Origin: Sesamum alatum
Taxonomy: Eukaryota; Streptophyta; Magnoliopsida; Lamiales; Pedaliaceae
Assembly (NCBI GenBank): GCA_034509735.1
Contig: JACGWO010000004.1
Location: 11,327,395 to 11,391,394 of the forward strand
Reading direction: 5' to 3'
DNA length: 64,000 bases
Made by a program: the position numbers and the translations under genes. Each line of letters begins with the position of its first letter. Positions within the stretch are counted from its first letter, which is position 1. The notes beneath the pieces were generated by a model that was not told where the DNA came from, made no database searches, and saw only the letters and a program-made list of their open reading frames with translations. Shown in pieces: positions 1-11,564 of the stretch.

Positions 1-1050
1 AACATTCTGACGTCATTTCCAATGAGCAGAATGTCATCCACGTAAAGCAGTAGGAACACTATGGAGCTCCCACTGACCTTCTTGTATACACAAGGGTCGG
101 ATTCGTTTTTGATGAAGTCATAACCCCGTATTACCTCATCAAATCGAATGTTCCAACTCCGGGAAGCTTGTTTTGAGGCCATAGATGGACTTCTGGAGAC
201 GACAGACTTTCTGTTCTTCTCCAGCGACCGTGAAACCCTCCGGCTGATCCATATAGATCTCTTCTTCAACGAAGCCGTTGAGGAAGGCCGTTTTCACGTC
301 CATCTGCCATATTTCATAGTCATACCATGCTGCTATGGCAAGCAGGATCCGAATGGATTTAGCCATGGCTACTGGCGAGTAGGTATCCTCAAAATCGACC
401 CCGGGTCGTTGAGTGTATCCCTTAGCTACAAGCCTAGCCTTGAAGGTAGTGACCTCTCCATCAACGCCGAGTTTGCGCTTGTAGACCCACTTACAGCCCA
501 CTGGCTTAACACTTTTCGGTGGATCTACAAGTCTCCAAACTTGGTTCTCGCTCATGGAGTCCATTTCGGTTTTCATGGCCTCAAGCCATTTCCCAGAGTC
601 GATGTCTGACATCGCTTCCCCGTATGTCTTAGGATCGTTATCCAGAAGATCGGTCGCACCTAGAAATCCATATCTCACTGGAGGTCTGGATTCTCTAGTG
701 GACCTTCGGAGAACGGGAACGTTAGTGGTAACTGTGGGCGCTGACTGTATCGGAGCCGGCGGTTCAGGGGCCAGGGCTGGCCTGCCTTGAGGTTGTCCTT
801 CATGCCTAGCATGTTGGACTTCTCTAGGTAGGTCAGTCCTCCTAGTGTCCATCCTGAATCCTCTAGGTGAGGTTTCCGCGACTGTTTCTGATGACTGAGT
901 TCCATCACTTGATTCCTCAAGGATCAGCTCATCAGGTTGGATATCCTCCGGGAAGCCTTGCTCCAAGAATACTGCATTCCTTGAAACAAATACCTTTTGT
1001 TCCAAAGGGTCATAAAAGTAATAACCCGCAGTTTCTTTTAGGGTATCCAA
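1..1050 (-). pseudogene. R1 integrase C-terminus and reverse transcriptase, N-terminal part
   Basis: The minus strand encodes the end of the integrase domain, a variable Pro/Ser-rich linker, and then the copia RT fingers and palm. Recognisable RT blocks include KWVYKRKLG, ARLVAKGYTQ, QMDVKTAFLNG and IYMDQPEGF. The catalytic YVDD motif is encoded around 36-50. Near 170 an extra T in the stretch encoding GLKQASRSW shifts the frame, and an extra A near 1038 separates this part from integrase. The enzyme would copy retrotransposon RNA inside cytoplasmic virus-like particles, but this copy cannot make it. The C-terminal palm, thumb and RNase H fall outside the window. Confidence 0.88.
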
Positions 1051-1919
1051 CGAACCTGCATAGGCTAGACCTGGATTCTAGCTTATCTCCCACTAACCTC
1101 TTGACGTATGCGGGGCTACCCCACACTTTCAAGTAGTTGTAGGATGCAGGCTTGCCGTGCCATATCTCATATGGCGTTTGGGTCACTACACTAGTAGGCG
1201 CCAAATTCAATAACTTGGCTGCCGTTTCTAATGCATAACCCCAAAACGATAGGGGCAATTTGGTAAAACTCATCATGGAACGAACCATGTCCAACAGGGT
1301 TCGGTTCCTCCTTTCAGAGACGCCATTTAACTGTGCGTTCCGGGAGGTGTCCATTCTGATATTATACCATGTTCCTTTAGATAATCTAGGAATTCGGCAC
1401 TAAGGTATTCACCGCCTCGGTCTGACCGTAGGACTTTAATTTTGCAGTTGGTTTGATTCTCCACTTCAAGTCTGAATTCTTTAAACCTCTCAAGAGCTTC
1501 AGACTTGTACCTCATCAGGTAAACATAACCATACCGTGAATGATCATCGGTGAAGGTTATGAAGTAGGAGAACCCACCTCGAGCCTGCGTCCTTAGTGGT
1601 CCACACACGTCTGTATGGACCAAGTCCAAACAGACCTGTGGCAAGCCTGCTTTGTCCTAAAAAGGGCTTCTTGGTCATTTTCCCTCTTTAGACAAGATTC
1701 ACAAGTTGGTAGATTACTCAAGTCCCCAACCTCTAGGTTCTTTGAGTCTACCAACCTTTTCATCCTATCTTGGGATATGTGACCTAGCCTAGCGTGCCAC
1801 AGACGTGCGTTCCCGTTATTATCTAATTTCCGTTTGTGTTGAGCGTTAAAGAACGAAATTCGTTTGTTGCAAGATATAGAGCCCATTATGTAATGTACCA
1901 AGTAGATGAGCAATTCCAC
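1010..1919 (-). pseudogene. R1 integrase with GAG-pre-integrase zinc domain
   Basis: Two overlapping minus-strand frames cover the HHCC zinc-binding GAG-pre-integrase segment (LWHARLGHISQDRMKRL, then CESCL) and the catalytic core. All three acidic positions are visible: HTDVCGP, LRSDRGGEYL and NGVSERRNRT. A frameshift near 1620-1660 separates the zinc domain from the core, and another near 1340-1355 interrupts the core before the third acidic residue. The family role is insertion of the cDNA into host chromatin with a 5-bp target duplication. The domain lies between protease and RT, as expected for copia. Confidence 0.87.
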
Positions 1920-3114
1920 ACCTCATCAAATAAAAGCATTTTTTATTGATTTTAAACTCATAACCATTATTGTCTAACAATGGAATGGAAATGATGTTTT
2001 TAATCATACTGGGTACAAAATAAACTTGCTCTAATTCTATGCTAATGGTATCACTAATAACTAAAGTGGCGGATCCTACTGCTTCTGCCGAGATGGCCTT
2101 GCCATTTCCGATCTTCAGGATCATGTCCCCGCTACTTAGTTTTCTGCTTCTTTTCAACACCTGCAGATCATTGCAAATGTGAGCTCCACAGCCGGTATCC
2201 AATACCCAAGAGGCAGAATTAGTGACCATGTTAACCTCAATCACAAATATACCTTGGTTTGAGAAGAGTTTGGGGCACTCTCTCTTCCAATGCCCTTTCT
2301 CACGGCAGTTGATACATATGTCATATGCCTTCGACTGTTGCTTGGAGACAACCTTTCCCTTTCCTTTGCCTTTCCCCTCTTTGGCAATGGGAACACTCTG
2401 AGTGTTCGTAGCTGCTATAACTGCCTTTCCCTTCCCTTTCTTCCTTTTCCAACGTCCGGCGCCCTTGCCTTTCGTCTTGGAAGTAGAAGCACCTCCAAAC
2501 AATACCGAAGGCGTGGACTTCTTAGTCGTTGCCTCGTATTGCACCAACATATTGATCAACTCATGAATACCCTTCTCAAGTGCATTCATGTTGTAGTTGA
2601 CAATAAATTGATCAAAGGAGGGTGGGAGTGACTGAAGGATCACATCTATGTACGTTTCGTTATCGAGACCTGCCTTTAGGTCCTCGAGCTTTTTCCACTA
2701 GGGTAAGCATTTTAACCCCATGTTCTTGTACAGAGGATCCTTCTGTCATTTTAGTTCCAAAGAACGCCTTGGTCGCGACATACCTAGTATGCCGGTCCGG
2801 ACTGCATAGCAATCCTTAAGGCGAGCCATAATGGAAGGGACATCGTCTAGCCTTTCATATTGCTTCTGAATCTCATTGGTCATCGAAGCAAGTATGATGC
2901 TACGGACCTTCCGGTTATCCTTATGCCAAGTCTCGAACGTCTCACGTTCTTCTGGCGTGGATCCTTCCGTAAGGTCCTAGGGAGAGGCTCGTCCATGACG
3001 TAGCCTTGGTTCTCGTAATCTAGGACTATCCTGAGATTGCGCAACCAGTCGTTGTAATTTTGTTCCATTGAATTTGTTTGTCTCAAGAGTGGTTGATAGT
3101 GGGTTCTTAGACAT
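1846..3114 (-). pseudogene. R1 gag and aspartic protease
   Basis: I place the gag start at the ATG whose complement is at 3112-3114 (MSKNPLS...), because the same start context recurs at the same place in the other copies. An N-terminal UBN2-like capsid segment (NYNDWLRNLRI, ENQGYV) is followed by a long capsid region, a Lys/Gly-rich basic stretch, one CCHC zinc knuckle (CINCREKGHWKREC, about 2273-2315) and a protease with an intact DTG motif (VLDTGCGAHIC, about 2175-2215). Frameshifts near 2690, 2960 and 3050 break it. The family role is particle assembly, RNA packaging and polyprotein cleavage. Confidence 0.86.
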
Positions 3115-3364
3115 TTTAAAATCTACATGTTTGAAAAACGACGCGCGATCAGCCAGAAAGTAAAGACGGTGGTTTGATAAAAATAATTAAATGCTTGGTC
3201 TTTAGTCATTTAATCCTCCCACTATTTATACGGAAACACGGTACTCTCAAACGTAGTTTTCGGGAAATCCTTTCCTAGTGGGCTTGGGATCCACAGCGAT
3301 TTTTCCCATACCCCGCTTTTACGATTCGCATGGAAAAGATCCTGTGGGAGGTATTCCATACCAT

Positions 3365-3379
3365 TCTCGTTTCACGAGA
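3365..3379 (-). other. R1 leader hairpin (six-base stem, three-base loop)
   Basis: On the sense strand TCTCGT-GAA-ACGAGA can fold into a perfect hairpin. Counterparts at 10245-10259 (CGT/ACG form) and 15303-15317, 27578-27592, 40098-40112 and 49025-49039 (CAT/ATG form) keep the stem paired although one base pair differs. Confidence 0.6.
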
Positions 3380-3493
3380 TTCCCAAGATTATTGCCTCAC
3401 CCTTTTGCATGATCCCGAGGACTCCAAGCGAATCATGCTAATTAGGCGTTAGACCCGACCCAATCGACCGAGCCATGGACCCACTAGTACCCC

Positions 3494-3583
3494 CACGACT
3501 CGTGAGACAGGTAGCAGCAGCCCATTTTTCGTTCATGACATAGTGCAGCTTCTTTTAAGTACAATAACGTGCCACGACTCGTG
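3494..3583 (-). other. R1 leader paired palindromes
   Basis: Two copies of CACGACTCGTG occur, at 3494-3504 and 3573-3583. Each is an 11-bp palindrome around one central base. The wider GTCTCACGAGTCGTGG context is also kept on the sense strand. The same pair, 79-82 bp apart, occurs in every leader in the window. Confidence 0.8.
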
Positions 3584-4639
3584 AGACCACGCTATTGACC
3601 TAAAACAGCTTCCTCACTATGCCACGGATTGGAAGGCATGGACGAACTCCTAGAGTTCATGTCCACTTTATCTAGGGTCTAATATTTTAACATTGGTCCA
3701 ACCAATGTGAGAGTAATAATGACCGAGATCTCATACTATATCCATACATTCATCCATAATGCATAAATAAAATCCATCCATAGCAGTTATACATGATAAA
3801 TAAAACCCATTCATCCATCATAATAACCACATGCAAAATTAAAGCCTAGCACGCCCCTGTTGGATGATCACAAGCCCGAATCCTATGCGATCCACTGAGC
3901 CCGCAGTGGATCTATGGTCAATCTAGGGTTGGTCCTATACTATTACAATAATAGTAACCCAATCATCATTCTGATGGGCCTTGGTCTCTTTTTCTCTTTC
4001 TTCACTTCATGGAAAACGCCAAGGGACCTCCGGTCTGGGCTCTCCATGTGGTCCTTCCTTCTTCTCCACCAATTACAAAAAATGGAAACCTCACTCCTAG
4101 TCTACTCTCATTACATATAAAAAAAGTAGAAACCCCAGCGAAACCCCGGGGGGAGTACATAAGGAGGGAGGTAGAAAGCCTTATTATTCCAAGGCACTAG
4201 AAAGAGAGAAGGAGAAAGCAGTTAAAGAGGCACACAGGCCCAACAGAAAATTAAACCATACATTCGGTCTAGGCTCGTGATCATCCATTTCCATCCAACA
4301 CACATAATCACATGATCCAATCACATAATCATAATATTCCAACAACACATGATTTCCAATCACATCAATCCAAGATGAAAATAAATGAACATGTGCGTAA
4401 CGTGTGAAAATAAAATATAGATATTGGCAATGTAAAATTTTTCGTTTTAGGAAAACCTTTCCTCATTATTTTAAGTAAAATAACCCCGGGATTCCAAATC
4501 CATTTATTTTACTCCTAAAATAATGTCTTTAGGAATTTAGGAAAAATTGAACCCAAAAAACGAATTTTTCAGAATTAATTCAAAATTAAAACTGAAAATA
4601 AATTTAAAAATAAAATTACACTAGGGTTTCAAAACCCTA

Positions 4640-5235
4640 GCCAAGGAGCCACCGGCCGCCGCCGCCTGCAGCAGTCGGCCGCCGGGCGCGCAGGGCAGCA
4701 GGCCCTGCCTGCCGCCTCTGCGCGCGCGCAGGCACCGCCTTGCCGGGCGCGCGCGCGCAGGCCCCTGCCTGTGTGCGCGCGCGCCTGGCCGGCATCAGTC
4801 TGCGCGGCCTGGCGCATCGGCAGGCCGACGCGCGCGCAGGCTCCTTTGCCTGTGCGCGCGCGCTGGCCTGCTGGCCACCGGCCGCGTCCCTGCGTCGTGC
4901 GCAGAGCGCGCGCGCAGACGCGCACTGGGCGTGCCTGCCGGGCGCGCGCGCGCAGACGCCTCCGTCTGCGTGCGCGCGCGCCTGGTGCCCGTCCGCGCGC
5001 GGGCTCCTCCGCCCGCCAGCCTTGCGCGCGCGCGCGCGCAGACACCTCTGTCTGCCCGCGCGCGCGCCTGGAGGCGTTTCCATGCGCGCACGCCCGCGCG
5101 CAGCCAACCCGGCTGCGCGCTGCCCCTGCGCGGCCGGCAGCGCGCGCGCGCGCAGGCTTCCCATGCCTGCGCGCGTCTGCCCTGCCGGCAGCGCTCGGCT
5201 GCGCGCGGCCAGCCTTCCCGGCTGGCCGGCTGTGA
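4640..5235. repeat. R1 GC island (GCGC-rich, alternating purine-pyrimidine)
   Basis: About 600 bp of sequence dominated by GCGCGC runs and GCCTG/CAGGC units sits inside an AT-rich leader. All six frames are open over long stretches and give Ala/Arg/Pro-rich strings. That is expected from the base composition (stop codons are AT-rich) and is not evidence of coding. Shorter islands sit at the corresponding place in the leaders of R3, R5, R7 and R8, and a stub is seen in R12. Confidence 0.85.
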
Positions 5236-5434
5236 CGTTTTCTCGTTTTTTCAGATTAATTCCCATCCCGATTCCCAAGAAAAACAGAAAATACCAATAT
5301 TCAGCAATACACACGAATTAAAAGCAATAAAATAACATGCTTCAAGAATCAAGAAATTCAAGATTTAATTACAACATGCTATTTCACGTTTCATGCTTAA
5401 AACGCACATAAACCCTAGGCCTATACACCGAACC

Positions 5435-5448
5435 GGGCTCTGATACCA
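5435..5448 (-). other. R1 primer-binding site (initiator tRNA-Met)
   Basis: The minus strand reads TGGTATCAGAGCCC one base after the LTR ends in ..CTTTCA. TGGTATCAGAGC is complementary to the 3' end of plant initiator tRNA-Met, the usual primer for copia elements. It fixes the LTR boundary and the element's orientation. Confidence 0.93.
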
Positions 5449-5919
5449 CTGAAAGATTATGTGGATCGTCCCGGGAAAAGCGCGAATGCGGAAGCGCGGT
5501 ATAATTAAAAAATAAATGCGGAATTTAAACATGCTTTTAAATTAAAAACACGTTTCAAAGGGTGTGCCTTTGAAATTTCCCGGGCGTTCGGTGTATCTCA
5601 TGAACGAATAACATAAAATAAATCATGGAGGCCATAGGGTTGGAAAATAAAAGAGGACGAAAATCATAAACGAGACCTACCCGTTGTCGTTTTCGTCTTC
5701 AACGGCTACACGTGTTGTTCCCCGTTTTGCACCAAGATCTCGTTCTTGAGACCCTCCAAATCGTGACACACGATCCACCCACGTATCTTGCACGTCGTGC
5801 TAGCAACGAACAAGTTTATATTTTGGAGTGGATGAATCAACGACACGTTATGAATTAACGGTATTGATTCATCAAGTTCTAATGTTCCAAGAACAAGAGA
5901 ACAAAGAAAATAATTTCTT

Positions 5920-5995
5920 TGGAGAGAGAGAGAGGCGAACGAGAGATGAGAGGGAGAGATCCGTGTGTGTGTGTTGTAGTGTGTGTGTTGGAGAT
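5920..5995. repeat. GA/GT microsatellite in family A LTR
   Basis: (GA)n-type sequence is followed by interrupted (GT)n sequence, just downstream of the TATA box on the sense strand. The R11 LTR has (CA)n then (CT)-rich sequence at about 62298-62375, and the solo LTR has an interrupted version at about 42600-42662. Confidence 0.8.
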
Positions 5996-6027
5996 TCATC
6001 ATCATTTAAATTGTAGGATGCTAGGGG

Positions 6028-6036
6028 TTTATATAG
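6028..6036 (-). promoter_or_regulatory. Putative TATA box of family A LTR (R1)
   Basis: The minus strand reads CTATATAAA, followed about 40-100 bp downstream by a CA/CT-type simple tract. The family A LTRs at 42545-42554 and 62251-62260 have a TATA-like sequence in the same arrangement, which supports a core promoter at the U3/R boundary. The transcription start itself is not visible. Confidence 0.6.
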
Positions 6037-7439
6037 AAGAGGAGTTTTAATCCTCTTTAAACTCCTCTTTTAAGAACTCTAATTTGACTAGGATTTTGAC
6101 CTAGTCAAAGTCCTAGTCAAACTAATGTTTTGACCTAGTCAAAACGATCCTAGCCATCCATCTCTCCCATTAATCTCAACCGTTGATTTAATTTAATTTA
6201 ATGGAAATATTTAAAAACCTATTTAAATATTTCCAAGAGGCTGAAATAAGTATAAATATTATTTAAGCCCATTAAATAAATCCCTTTGATAAATCCAATT
6301 TATCAATTTAATTCCTTCTATCAAATAGAAAGAATTATTTCTCCAAGAAAAAATAAAGGTCCCGATTAAATCTAATTTAATCATTCCTTCACTCCAATAT
6401 TTAATTCCAAATTAAATATTTAATTGTGTGTGGATAGTGTGTGACTCTTTAGGTTCACCTTTCAGCTAGACTTGGTCGGATTCCTAGAATCCTTCCGTTA
6501 CCATGGGTGGCCATCTAGCAACGGTCCATGGCACTAGAGACTAGGTGAAATATTCAGGGATGAACATTTAGGCTCTAACAGTACACTTGTCCTTCTGTCT
6601 TCGGTCTCATCACTTAGAGTCTAGGGCACGGAAAATGCAGGTACCCATTTTGGACCTAAGTGTCGGTCTGTCCTCACTAAACGCCGCAAGGGAATCCTTC
6701 CCTTCTGTTCAGTCACTGTGGCCACAGTTTTAGGGACAAGACCTAGAGTATACATGAGACTCAACTGCCAAAACCTATTGACAGGAGACAGATCCTTTCT
6801 TGGAAACTACTGTCACTTTGCACACCAGAACTGCACTAGACATGGCTTATGACTACCAAAGAGAATTCTGGCAATCTCTCACCATATCTAAGATACAGCC
6901 CTGATGTACAGGTAAACTCAGCAATTCCTCAAGTCAAAGGACTTGACCTGTACCGTTGGAACCGGGAATACACGTCATACCTTGCTGACCATACTCAAGG
7001 TCCTCCGTAAGACGGTTCCCGCGAGTCACCTCAGTCAGCTGCGTCCTCGCATGCTAACCCACTAACACTGCTTAGACGATCCTCGTCACCCGTCGATGAA
7101 ACACGACAGCAGATGCTTAGTGCAAGTCTCAAATGGAATCCCGGTACCCATTTTCGGGATTCCTTGACTTGGAGATTTCCGGACTGATTCGGGAAGACTG
7201 ATTCCATGGACCTACCTCCAAGCGTAGTCCCAGTCCCCGAAATTGATTCTCAGTCCGTGGGCTTTGTTTGCATAGTGAACAGATATAGAAAAGTGAACAC
7301 AAACAAAGTAATGCCAAATGAAATTCACTTCTTTATTCATTAATGATTTATCAAAACACTTATAATTGTCTAGACATAGGTTACATATACCCGCCAAAAT
7401 TGGCTTACATGGTCACCTATTCTAATAGGTTCCTATGCA

Positions 7440-8830
7440 CCGAGTAAACATATCGTATGTTTGCCTAGGGTTAAGAAGTAGGGGATACTCAACATCCAAT
7501 CCTTCTCATTAGTCCACCGTGACTAAGTCTTGAATGGCTTGATGCTTTATTCATAGTATCTAAGCTTTCTCATCAGTCTTACTATGACTAACTCTCGAAC
7601 AACTTGTCTCTCCACATATCTGAGTTTTCTAATCAGTCTACCATTGACTGAGTCTTTAAAAAGTTCAATTCATGATATGTATGTGGGAACCCTAAAATAT
7701 TGTGGGGAATTTTCGTGAGTTACGGTTGTGTTTTAGTGATCCCTAATGTCTTGAATACATTCATCAATCAAGACATTACACACTTAAACACTTAGAACAC
7801 TATTTCTACTCCCACTGATCACCTACGTCATTTAAGACTGAGTCATGCTCCGTATGAGCTCGTCAAAATGAATATTCCAGTTATGCGGTGTTTCAAACCT
7901 AGTTTGAATTTCCTAGCGGATTCTATGACTCCTCTCCATAAATCCTACTACGATGTCCAGCATCACGTTCCGCAGGTCATTTGGATCACTATCAAAATTT
8001 GACCGAACATATCCCGATCACTCGTACCTCTTACGACATTTGGGTTCGTTCTTAAGGAGACTGGAATATGATTAGTTTAAGTAAGAAGTGCGATTATAAG
8101 TAACGTTAGCATTATTCTGCCGTAAACCCATACAAACCAGACACCGAGTCTAATTTGTCTCCCGCTAGTCCCTTGATGTATGTAGGATCTTTCTACATGC
8201 TCAAGGACTTTGTCAGACACAGGCTTGCCAAACCATGGCTCCTTGTGCGTGACCCCTAGCAAAGTGCCATGTTCCTCACATTGACAATTTTTGAGTCTGC
8301 GTCTATATGGGTTAAGGTAATTAGGCGAAACTTCGATCAATCTTCGTCCAATGAGGCTCGATCGTTCCCTTTATCAGAGACTGTCATACTTGGCCTTTAC
8401 AGGAAACGTTTCATTGAGAATTCCATTCTCAACTTGGATACTCAAGAGCTCCCACTAAATACACGGCCTTTTCGATCCTATCGAAATAGGTTTAATTTTG
8501 CAACCATTTATGGTGCACCACTTCAAGTCTAATTCCCAATCCTTCTATGGGACCTTTAGACTTTTGAACCTTCTTATGGTCTTGTGTATTAGTAACCTAC
8601 AGTTATCGTATTGGCTCCCTTCCAATAGACTATTTGGTAATCCTACTTTGTCCAACAAAGAGCTGTGGGACTTTCTTCTTCATAAAAGACTTGTAAATGT
8701 AGTCGATTCGAATCATCTATTTCTAGATTCATCGAACTTTCCAATTTACTCATCCTTAATAAGAGGAAACGTCCTAGCTGTTGTAGATGCCAAATCTGTA
8801 AGTTGGTCTTGATTAATCCATTTAGATAAT
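7440..8830 (-). pseudogene. R2 integrase and RT remnants
   Basis: No long frame survives. DNA similarity to R7 identifies the pieces. The RT segment around 7780-7900 has lost the YVDD codons. The integrase stretch at about 8100-8260 corresponds to the part encoding KRLVGDKL and YEIWHGKP in other copies. A region near 8360-8400 matches the NGVSERRN block but carries an inserted TA that would destroy the third catalytic acidic residue. Stops and frameshifts are frequent. It cannot encode a working enzyme. Confidence 0.65.
7490..7680 (-). repeat. Imperfect tandem triplication in R2
   Basis: Three diverged copies of a roughly 60-64 bp unit begin near 7505 (CTCATTAGTCC), 7569 (CTCATCAGTCT) and 7629 (CTAATCAGTCT). 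Each is followed by a GACTAAGTCT-like word. The unit corresponds to the RT segment around 37330-37365 in R7, where only one copy is present. Confidence 0.65.
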
Positions 8831-9199
8831 TTGAATTTTGAGTATCCATAAACCTTTTATGGGATGGTATTCTAGGAATTTATGTGAAAACACTAGCATA
8901 CATGAATCAGTATTCATTAATTTTGTTGATCAAATATGTACGAAATAAAACCTTTGTCCAACAAAGAGACATACTTTTGATCATGTTTGATTATGTAATT
9001 CCTATAAACTATCCTAACATGATCACGATTATAGGCCTAACATGTCTCTGGTCCTTTTCAGCAATGGACCTTGCCATTGTTGAATCCTAGAACTGTTCTT
9101 GGCTTTTAAGTCCTTATTCACTTTCTGCAAACCACCCACAGATTAATGACAGGTGCGGTATCAAATACCAAATAGAGTAAAAGTGATCATGTCAATACT

Positions 9200-10017
9200 C
9201 AATATCAAATTTTACCTACATTGGAGAGGGGTTTAGGATACTCCCTTTTCCAATGTCCCTCTTTACGGCAGTGAATGCTTACGTTCTTAGAAATCTATGA
9301 ACTTGACTACTGAACCTTTTGCTCTTTCCTTTACCTCCACCTTGTGGTGTAAAAGGAACAGTACTTGAAGTGCTTAATAGTTGATGTCACCTTACCCTTC
9401 TTCCTCTTTTGCGTTTGGCACCCTTGCCTTTCGCTATGGAGGTTGAAGCCTCTCCTACTAGTACCGACGGTGCAGATTTTGCAATCGTTGCCTCGTACTA
9501 GACCAACATAATTACCATCCTATGATGATCTTTTCTAAGCTCATTCATGTTTGATAATTAATGGTTCGTAGGATGAAGGAAGAGACTGAAGGATCATGTC
9601 AATGTACGTCTTCATTTCAAGACCGGCATAGAGATCTTTTGATCTTCTCCACTGGGGATTGCATCATCACTCCATGTTCTTTGTACAGACATCCCTTCCG
9701 TCATCTTAGCTTCAAAAATACCTTCGTTGCATTATATCTTACATGATGGTCCGGGACCATATAGACATGATGCAAATGAAGCATAGTTGAGCCAACATCA
9801 TTATATCCTACTTGCCAGTGGTCGTCCTTCAACTTTTGAATGCCAAGTGTTGCTTTAGTTGTTGAACCCTTCGGCAAGGGCTCAGGGACGTCCTCATCCG
9901 GTATGTGAGTTGAGGTTCTGGAAATCTAAGACCATCTTAAGATTTCACAATCAATTCGTGTAATTGGTTCCCTTTTAATAAGCCTCTTAGTAATGTGTTG
10001 GGTGGATACTTAGACAT
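9200..10017 (-). pseudogene. R2 gag remnant
   Basis: The minus strand keeps the gag start context (complement of ATG at 10015-10017, MSK...), a weak N-terminal segment, a basic stretch and a degraded zinc-knuckle region at about 9240-9275. The latter matches the GHWKREC-encoding DNA of other copies. There are many frameshifts. Identification rests on DNA similarity to R7 and R8 gag, not on a translatable frame. Confidence 0.65.
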
Positions 10018-11564
10018 TCACAATATATAAAGTAGAAAATAATAAGCAGAATGAAGTAATATTTAGGTTAAGTCTTGGTCGTTAGTCCGTAACCTCTCCC
10101 ACTATTTCTACAAAAACACGACACTCTCAAATGCTGTTTTCGGGAAATGCTTTCCTAGTGGGCTTGGGATCCACAGCGATCTCCCCCTGGCCCCGCTTTT
10201 ACGATTCGCATGGGAAACAACATGTGGGAGGTATTCCATACCATTCTCGTTCCACGAGATTCCCAAGATAATTGCCTCACCCTTTTACGTGATCCCGAGC
10301 ACTCCAAGCGAATCACGTTATTCGGGCGTTAGACTCGACCCAATCAACCGATTCATAGACTCACTGCTACCTCCACGACTCGTGAGAGAGGTAACAGCAG
10401 TGTACTCCTCGTTCATGACAAATTGCAACTTTATTTAAGCACGATAGTCGTGCCACGACTCGTGAGACCACACCTATCGACTGAAACTAGCTTCCTCACT
10501 TTGCCATAGATGGAAGGCTTGGACAGACTGCCAGAGTCCTAGTCCATTTATTAAGGGTCTATATTCAACTTGGTTCAACCAAGTGAGAGTTTTGATAGAA
10601 CGAGACCTCATCACATATTAAGTGCATTGCATGCGTTATAGCAGAAATATTCTAAGCATAAATGTAAACATAAATAACCATATAGAATGCTCATAAGCAT
10701 ATAAAACGCATCGTATGAAACAATAAGCCTAGCACGCCCTTGTAGGATGATCACAAGCCCAAACCTGTGCGACCCGCTGAGCCCGTAGTGGATCTATGGT
10801 CAGTCTAAGGGTAGGCCTTATGATATTACAAGATTATAATAACCCATTACATGCACTGGGCCTTGTAAGTCCTCTTCATCTTCTTGGGCTCTCCATCGTG
10901 GGCCTACATTGGGCTTCTTCTCCATGGATCCCCCGTGGGCCACCTGATGGCTTCCTCCATGGGCCTCCAACACCTTGGGCTTGTCTTCTCTTGCAGCTTT
11001 TATTTACAAAAATTAAAACCTCACCACTAATTCTACTCTCATTAAATCATAAAATAGGAAACCCCAATTAAACATTTGGGGGGAGTACATTAGGAGGGAG
11101 AGAGAAAGCCTTATTATTCCAAGGCAACTAGAAAGAGAGAGAGGGGAAAATAAAGAGGCACATAGGCCACAACCCAACAAATAAATATAAATAAACCATA
11201 CATGCGGTCTAGGGTTTTGTGATCATCCTTCGTCAATCCAATTAACATAAATAGCACAAATACATATAACACGTAAAACATTCTATTCAAACATCCATGA
11301 TATCTCATACCGTAAAATAAATGCAGAAATTACACGAAAAATATTCACAACCAAACATTGGATAATGGTGCAACCTATGCACAATGATTTTTGTTGGAAA
11401 ATCCTTTTCCGTGATTAACAAGGCAATATTAATTCTAGGAAGTATGAAAACTCAACCACAATGAAAAATGCCCCATGTTAATTAGTTCAAAAAAAATTCC
11501 CAGAATAATACAGAAAAATCAGATTTTCTGAAAACGCACGAAAACAACAAAAAACCGAAAAACG
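10018..11564 (-). other. R2 leader
   Basis: This leader sequence has no gene. It keeps the hairpin (10245-10259), both palindromes (10374-10384 and 10454-10464) and the polypurine-rich stretch near 11090-11150. It ends at 11564 in sequence matching the AT-rich edge that precedes the GC island in R7 and R8. R3 is inserted exactly there. Confidence 0.75.

Larger units (their letters stand above)
3115..5434 (-). other. R1 long untranslated leader between PBS and gag
   Basis: This is 2.3 kb without a credible gene. Read toward gag (minus strand), it holds about 200 bp of AT-rich sequence, the GC island (about 4640-5235), an AT-rich stretch, a polypurine stretch near 4150-4220, a pair of CACGACTCGTG palindromes (3494-3504 and 3573-3583) and a small hairpin (3365-3379). 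The same order recurs in the other leaders of the window. R12 at the right edge carries the closest counterpart, in inverted orientation. Confidence 0.8.
1..7427 (-). mobile_element. R1: Ty1/copia retrotransposon, family A, truncated at window start
   Basis: Read on the minus strand, this holds a complete 5' LTR (5450-7427), primer-binding site (5435-5448), a 2.3-kb leader, gag-protease, integrase and the front of reverse transcriptase. The rest of RT, RNase H and the 3' LTR lie outside the window. The order PR-IN-RT is the copia order; gypsy elements have IN last. At least three frameshifts break the polyprotein, so it is a dead copy. The right flank at 7428 runs straight into the decayed interior R2, and the target duplication cannot be tested because the other end is missing. 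Confidence 0.9.
5450..7427 (-). repeat. R1 5' LTR, family A (1978 bp)
   Basis: On the minus strand it starts TATTAGAATAGGTGACC (canonical TG is changed to TA) and ends ..ATAATCTTTCA just before the PBS. It contains a TATA box (6028-6036), a GA/GT-rich 5' UTR tract (about 5920-5995) and the hairpin block shared by all LTRs (6501-6531). The family A LTR in R11 is its closest full-length match. Confidence 0.9.
7428..11564 (-). mobile_element. R2: heavily decayed copia interior, non-autonomous type
   Basis: No LTR of its own is visible. The interior runs on the minus strand from RT/RNase H remnants (about 7440-7990) through integrase (about 8080-8830) and gag (about 9200-10017) into a leader (10018-11564). 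The leader is cut by the plus-strand insertion R3 where a GC island would be expected. It shares specific lesions with R7 and R8: an RT deletion at about 7891-7913, an integrase core deletion at about 8550-8600, and an inserted TA at 8371-8374. It differs from them at many positions, so it is an older relative. Confidence 0.75.

Noticed and set aside
139..609. Plus-strand open frame opposite R1 RT (148-609)
   Set aside because: It is an antisense shadow of the RT gene; the minus strand gives the conserved copia motifs.
3494..3583. Palindrome pair as a CRISPR or satellite repeat
   Set aside because: There are only two units per leader and no spacer array; it recurs only because the leader recurs.
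4629..5335. Long overlapping open frames on both strands (up to 225 codons)
   Set aside because: They lie in the GC island. Absence of stops in all six frames and Ala/Arg/Pro-rich products follow from base composition; the frames are not conserved in the shorter islands.
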